Positions 5,057-6,672 of a stretch of 6,672 nucleotides of DNA are shown here, piece by piece (within the stretch, counting starts at the first letter, position 1; the number at the start of each line of letters is the position of its first letter). The notes below the pieces were generated by a model, which worked only from the letters and a program-made list of their open reading frames with translations, did no database searches and was not told the DNA's origin. A program made the translations under genes and the position numbers. Source of the stretch: an uncultured Ruminococcus sp. (GTDB lineage Bacteria; Bacillota; Clostridia; Oscillospirales; Ruminococcaceae); assembly GCA_947175005.1 (NCBI GenBank), contig CAMWLD010000130.1:1-6672 (forward strand), given 5' to 3'.

Positions 5057-5716
5057 ATGCTTGAAAAAATGGACGAGTTTTTTGAAAAGCGGCTGTCGGG
5101 ATATGACGAGCATATGCTGACCGAAATAGAGGGGGCAGGGGAATTTTACAGGTTTACTGCGGAGCAGCTGCCGAAAAATGCGGAGTGCCGCTTGCTTGAC
5201 CTTGGCTGCGGGACGGGGCTGGAACTAGGGGAATATTTTAAGATAAATCCCACGGCGCAGGTCACTGCCATAGATCTGTCAGCGGCTATGCTGGGAGCAA
5301 TGACGAAAAAATTTCCCAATAAAAATATCCGGACCGTGCACGGGTCGTATTTTGATGTTCCTTTTGGAAATGAACGGTATGACGGGGCGGTGTCGGTGGA
5401 ATCCCTGCACCATTTTACCGCCGGTATGAAAGAGAGCCTTTATAAAAAGCTTTTTAGTGCATTAAAGGACGGGGGATATTTTATTCTGACGGATTATTTT
5501 GCAGAGTCGGAGGAGCTTGAAAGGGAATACCGTGAAAATTATGAGCAGCTTAAACGGCAGCAGGGAATTGCAGATAATGAGTTTTATCATTATGACACGC
5601 CTCTGACAAAGGAGCATGAAAGGGATATATTAAAACATGCGGGCTTTTCCGATGTTCGGATTCTGAAAGGCTGGGGGGCAACTTATACTATAAAGGCAAT
5701 GAAAGGGGAGAGATAA
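5057..5716 (+). CDS. Class I SAM-dependent methyltransferase
   Basis: A 219-residue Rossmann-fold methyltransferase. Motif I is LLDLGCGTGLELG (46-58), which binds S-adenosylmethionine. D73 in AIDLSAAML is the acidic residue that usually contacts the ribose. HGSYFDVPF (95-103) and YDGAVSVESLHHF (108-120) are the later motifs. The C-terminal part (FILTDYF, then HAGFSDVRIL) is typical of the Methyltransf_25/11 type. The substrate cannot be read from the sequence. The ATG at 5057 is preferred because GGAGG (5045-5049) lies 7 bases upstream; a GTG at 5039 would put that site inside the gene. The 59-base gap to the YwqG gene shows no convincing terminator hairpin, so it may be co-regulated by the T-box. 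The next gene starts one base after its stop. Confidence 0.88.
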   Translation: MLEKMDEFFEKRLSGYDEHMLTEIEGAGEFYRFTAEQLPKNAECRLLDLGCGTGLELGEYFKINPTAQVTAIDLSAAMLGAMTKKFPNKNIRTVHGSYFDVPFGNERYDGAVSVESLHHFTAGMKESLYKKLFSALKDGGYFILTDYFAESEELEREYRENYEQLKRQQGIADNEFYHYDTPLTKEHERDILKHAGFSDVRILKGWGATYTIKAMKGER

Positions 5717-5717
5717 A

Positions 5718-6179
5718 ATGTACAAAGGCAGGGCGCAGTTTATCATAGTTCGTGAGGGGAAAATACTTATGGCAAGGCACTGTGTGGACGGTGAGGAATA
5801 TTACTGCTTGCCCGGGGGAGGCATTGAACCGGGGGAAACACCGGAGGAGACGGCTTTGCGTGAACTGAAAGAGGAATGCAGAGTCGACGGGAAAATAGTC
5901 AAAAAACTGGGAGAATTTTCCGATGTCACGGATAACGGCAGGATATACTATAACTATCAGATAGATATAGGCGACAGTGAACCTGCTCTTGGGGTTGACC
6001 CGGACGTAGAGGGAGAGCCTAAGCTTGTGGGTCTTTGCTGGCTTGAATTTGATAAAATGAGCGAGAAAAACAGGGCTTTTCTGTGGTCGGCGGGGATAAT
6101 TGCCATAAAGGAATTTTTCGATGAGCTGCAAAGGTACAGCGATGATGATGTAAGTTATCCGAAAAAGGTGGAAATGTAG
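5718..6179 (+). CDS. Nudix hydrolase
   Basis: A 153-residue protein of the Nudix family, which hydrolyses nucleoside diphosphates linked to another group. The Nudix box runs from G34 to V56: LPGGGIEPGE, then REL and KEE with the metal-binding E52 and E53. The late Gly of the consensus (xGU) is replaced by Arg55 in CRV, a tolerated position in some members. The N-terminal strand GRAQFIIVREGKILMAR is typical. Substrate specificity cannot be told. The start is one base after the methyltransferase stop, with GGGGAG (5705-5710) 7 bases upstream, so the two are certainly one unit. The stop overlaps the next start by one base. Confidence 0.93.
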   Translation: MYKGRAQFIIVREGKILMARHCVDGEEYYCLPGGGIEPGETPEETALRELKEECRVDGKIVKKLGEFSDVTDNGRIYYNYQIDIGDSEPALGVDPDVEGEPKLVGLCWLEFDKMSEKNRAFLWSAGIIAIKEFFDELQRYSDDDVSYPKKVEM

Positions 6180-6553
6180 TGAACAAATGGTATGATGAGG
6201 ACTGCGAATTTGAAATTGAGGTTATAGGCGTTTCCCACGACGGCAGGACAGAGGGGCACTGTCGGAACGGGGACGAGGTGGGAGATGTTTACCGCTGCAC
6301 ATATGACTGTCCCGTGAACAGTGAGGGCAGGGGATTTTGCTCTAAAAGTATGCTGCTGCTTTTTCCTATGCTTGAAACCGTGCGGGGCGGAGGAGACCTT
6401 AGAAATATCGGGGGATTTTCACCGAGCGGTAATGTTCCCGATTCGCCTTATGTAAAGGAGTTTGTATGTCCGGACGGAGTTGTGACGTTTCGTTTGACGG
6501 CGAAGAATACCGGGGAGGAAAATTTCCACAGGGGTGGGTTTTATAGAGAATAG
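6179..6553 (+). CDS. TIGR04076 family protein
   Basis: A 124-residue protein matching the TIGR04076 family of small proteins of unknown function. Visible family features: an N-terminal strand (FEIEVIGV), GHCRNGDEVGD (26-36), a Cys-bearing segment (C54) followed by a helical stretch ending in LFPMLETVRGGGD (61-73), and a C-terminal CPDGVVTFRL (97-106). Cys at 28, 40, 44, 54 and 97 could be functional. The start is a GTG sharing one base with the Nudix stop (TAGTG). AGGTGG at 6166-6171, 7 bases upstream, supports it. This points to translational coupling with the Nudix gene. The family often occurs with redox or radical enzymes in anaerobes, which fits the radical SAM gene next door (inference). 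Confidence 0.82.
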   Translation: MNKWYDEDCEFEIEVIGVSHDGRTEGHCRNGDEVGDVYRCTYDCPVNSEGRGFCSKSMLLLFPMLETVRGGGDLRNIGGFSPSGNVPDSPYVKEFVCPDGVVTFRLTAKNTGEENFHRGGFYRE

Positions 6554-6574
6554 GAAAAGAGGGAAATTAATAAA

Positions 6575-6672
6575 ATGACATTCAATGAAATAACACTTTG
6601 TTTTGATATGTACGGTTGTCCCAACCGCTGTAAGCATTGCTGGCTGGGGGTCACACCCAACGGTAATATGCC
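6575..6672 (+). CDS. Radical SAM protein, N-terminus only (runs off window)
   Basis: An open frame from the ATG at 6575 to the window end gives 32 residues. The motif GCPNRCKHCW (14-23) has Cys15, Cys19 and Cys22 in the CX3CX2C spacing that binds the 4Fe-4S cluster of radical SAM enzymes. It begins after only 11 residues, at the end of the first beta strand, which suits a barrel with no N-terminal extension. A weak ribosome binding site (GAGGG, 6559-6563) lies 11 bases upstream. The reaction cannot be judged because the rest of the gene is missing. The gene is 21 bases after the TIGR04076 gene and probably in the same operon. Confidence 0.82.
   Translation, partial: MTFNEITLCFDMYGCPNRCKHCWLGVTPNGNM

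Overview
The window reads as chromosome of a Gram-positive anaerobe of the Clostridia, most likely a Ruminococcus-like member of the Oscillospiraceae. This is an inference from four things: a sensor-type [FeFe]-hydrogenase tail, a classical T-box leader, strong GGAGG ribosome binding sites, and protein families common in gut Clostridia. Every gene I can support is on the + strand.

Left part (1-2989): a tight operon-like run. It starts with the 3' end of an [FeFe]-hydrogenase-like protein that carries an extra Cys-rich Fe-S module and a helical signalling-type tail. This overlaps by one base a calcineurin-like metallophosphoesterase whose second metal site looks degraded. An OGG1-type 8-oxoguanine DNA glycosylase and a DUF1624 multi-pass membrane protein follow. 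The hydrogenase/phosphoesterase pair could be a redox or H2 signalling unit (inference). The glycosylase and membrane protein may only be co-transcribed.

Middle (2990-4163): an A/T-rich orphan gene of unknown function (3017-3511), then about 650 bp without protein genes but dense in RNA signals. These are an UP-like A-tract, a near-consensus promoter (TTGACA-N17-TAAAAT), a leader of about 125 nt, a complete tRNA-Gly(CCC) with encoded CCA, its hairpin terminator, a second promoter (-10 TATAAT), and a complete T-box riboswitch (about 3848-4149). The T-box has a Stem I with a readable specifier loop (TAC, Tyr), a long A/T-rich Stem III hairpin, the T-box/antiterminator and a competing terminator.

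Right part (4164-6672): the T-box does not lead into an aminoacyl-tRNA synthetase, amino-acid biosynthesis gene or transporter. It leads into a YwqG/DUF1963 protein that has a striking Tyr/Asp/Glu-rich segment. After it come a class I SAM methyltransferase, a Nudix hydrolase, a TIGR04076-family protein and the start of a radical SAM protein that runs off the window. These are closely spaced and each has its own ribosome binding site. I see no clear terminator after the YwqG gene, so the whole run could be under T-box control (inference).

The main point for a second look is the apparent tyrosine-responsive T-box in front of a tyrosine-rich YwqG protein and a small enzyme cluster. Next are the altered metal site of the phosphoesterase coupled to a hydrogenase-like sensor, and the repeat between the 5' end of the tRNA transcript and its terminator.
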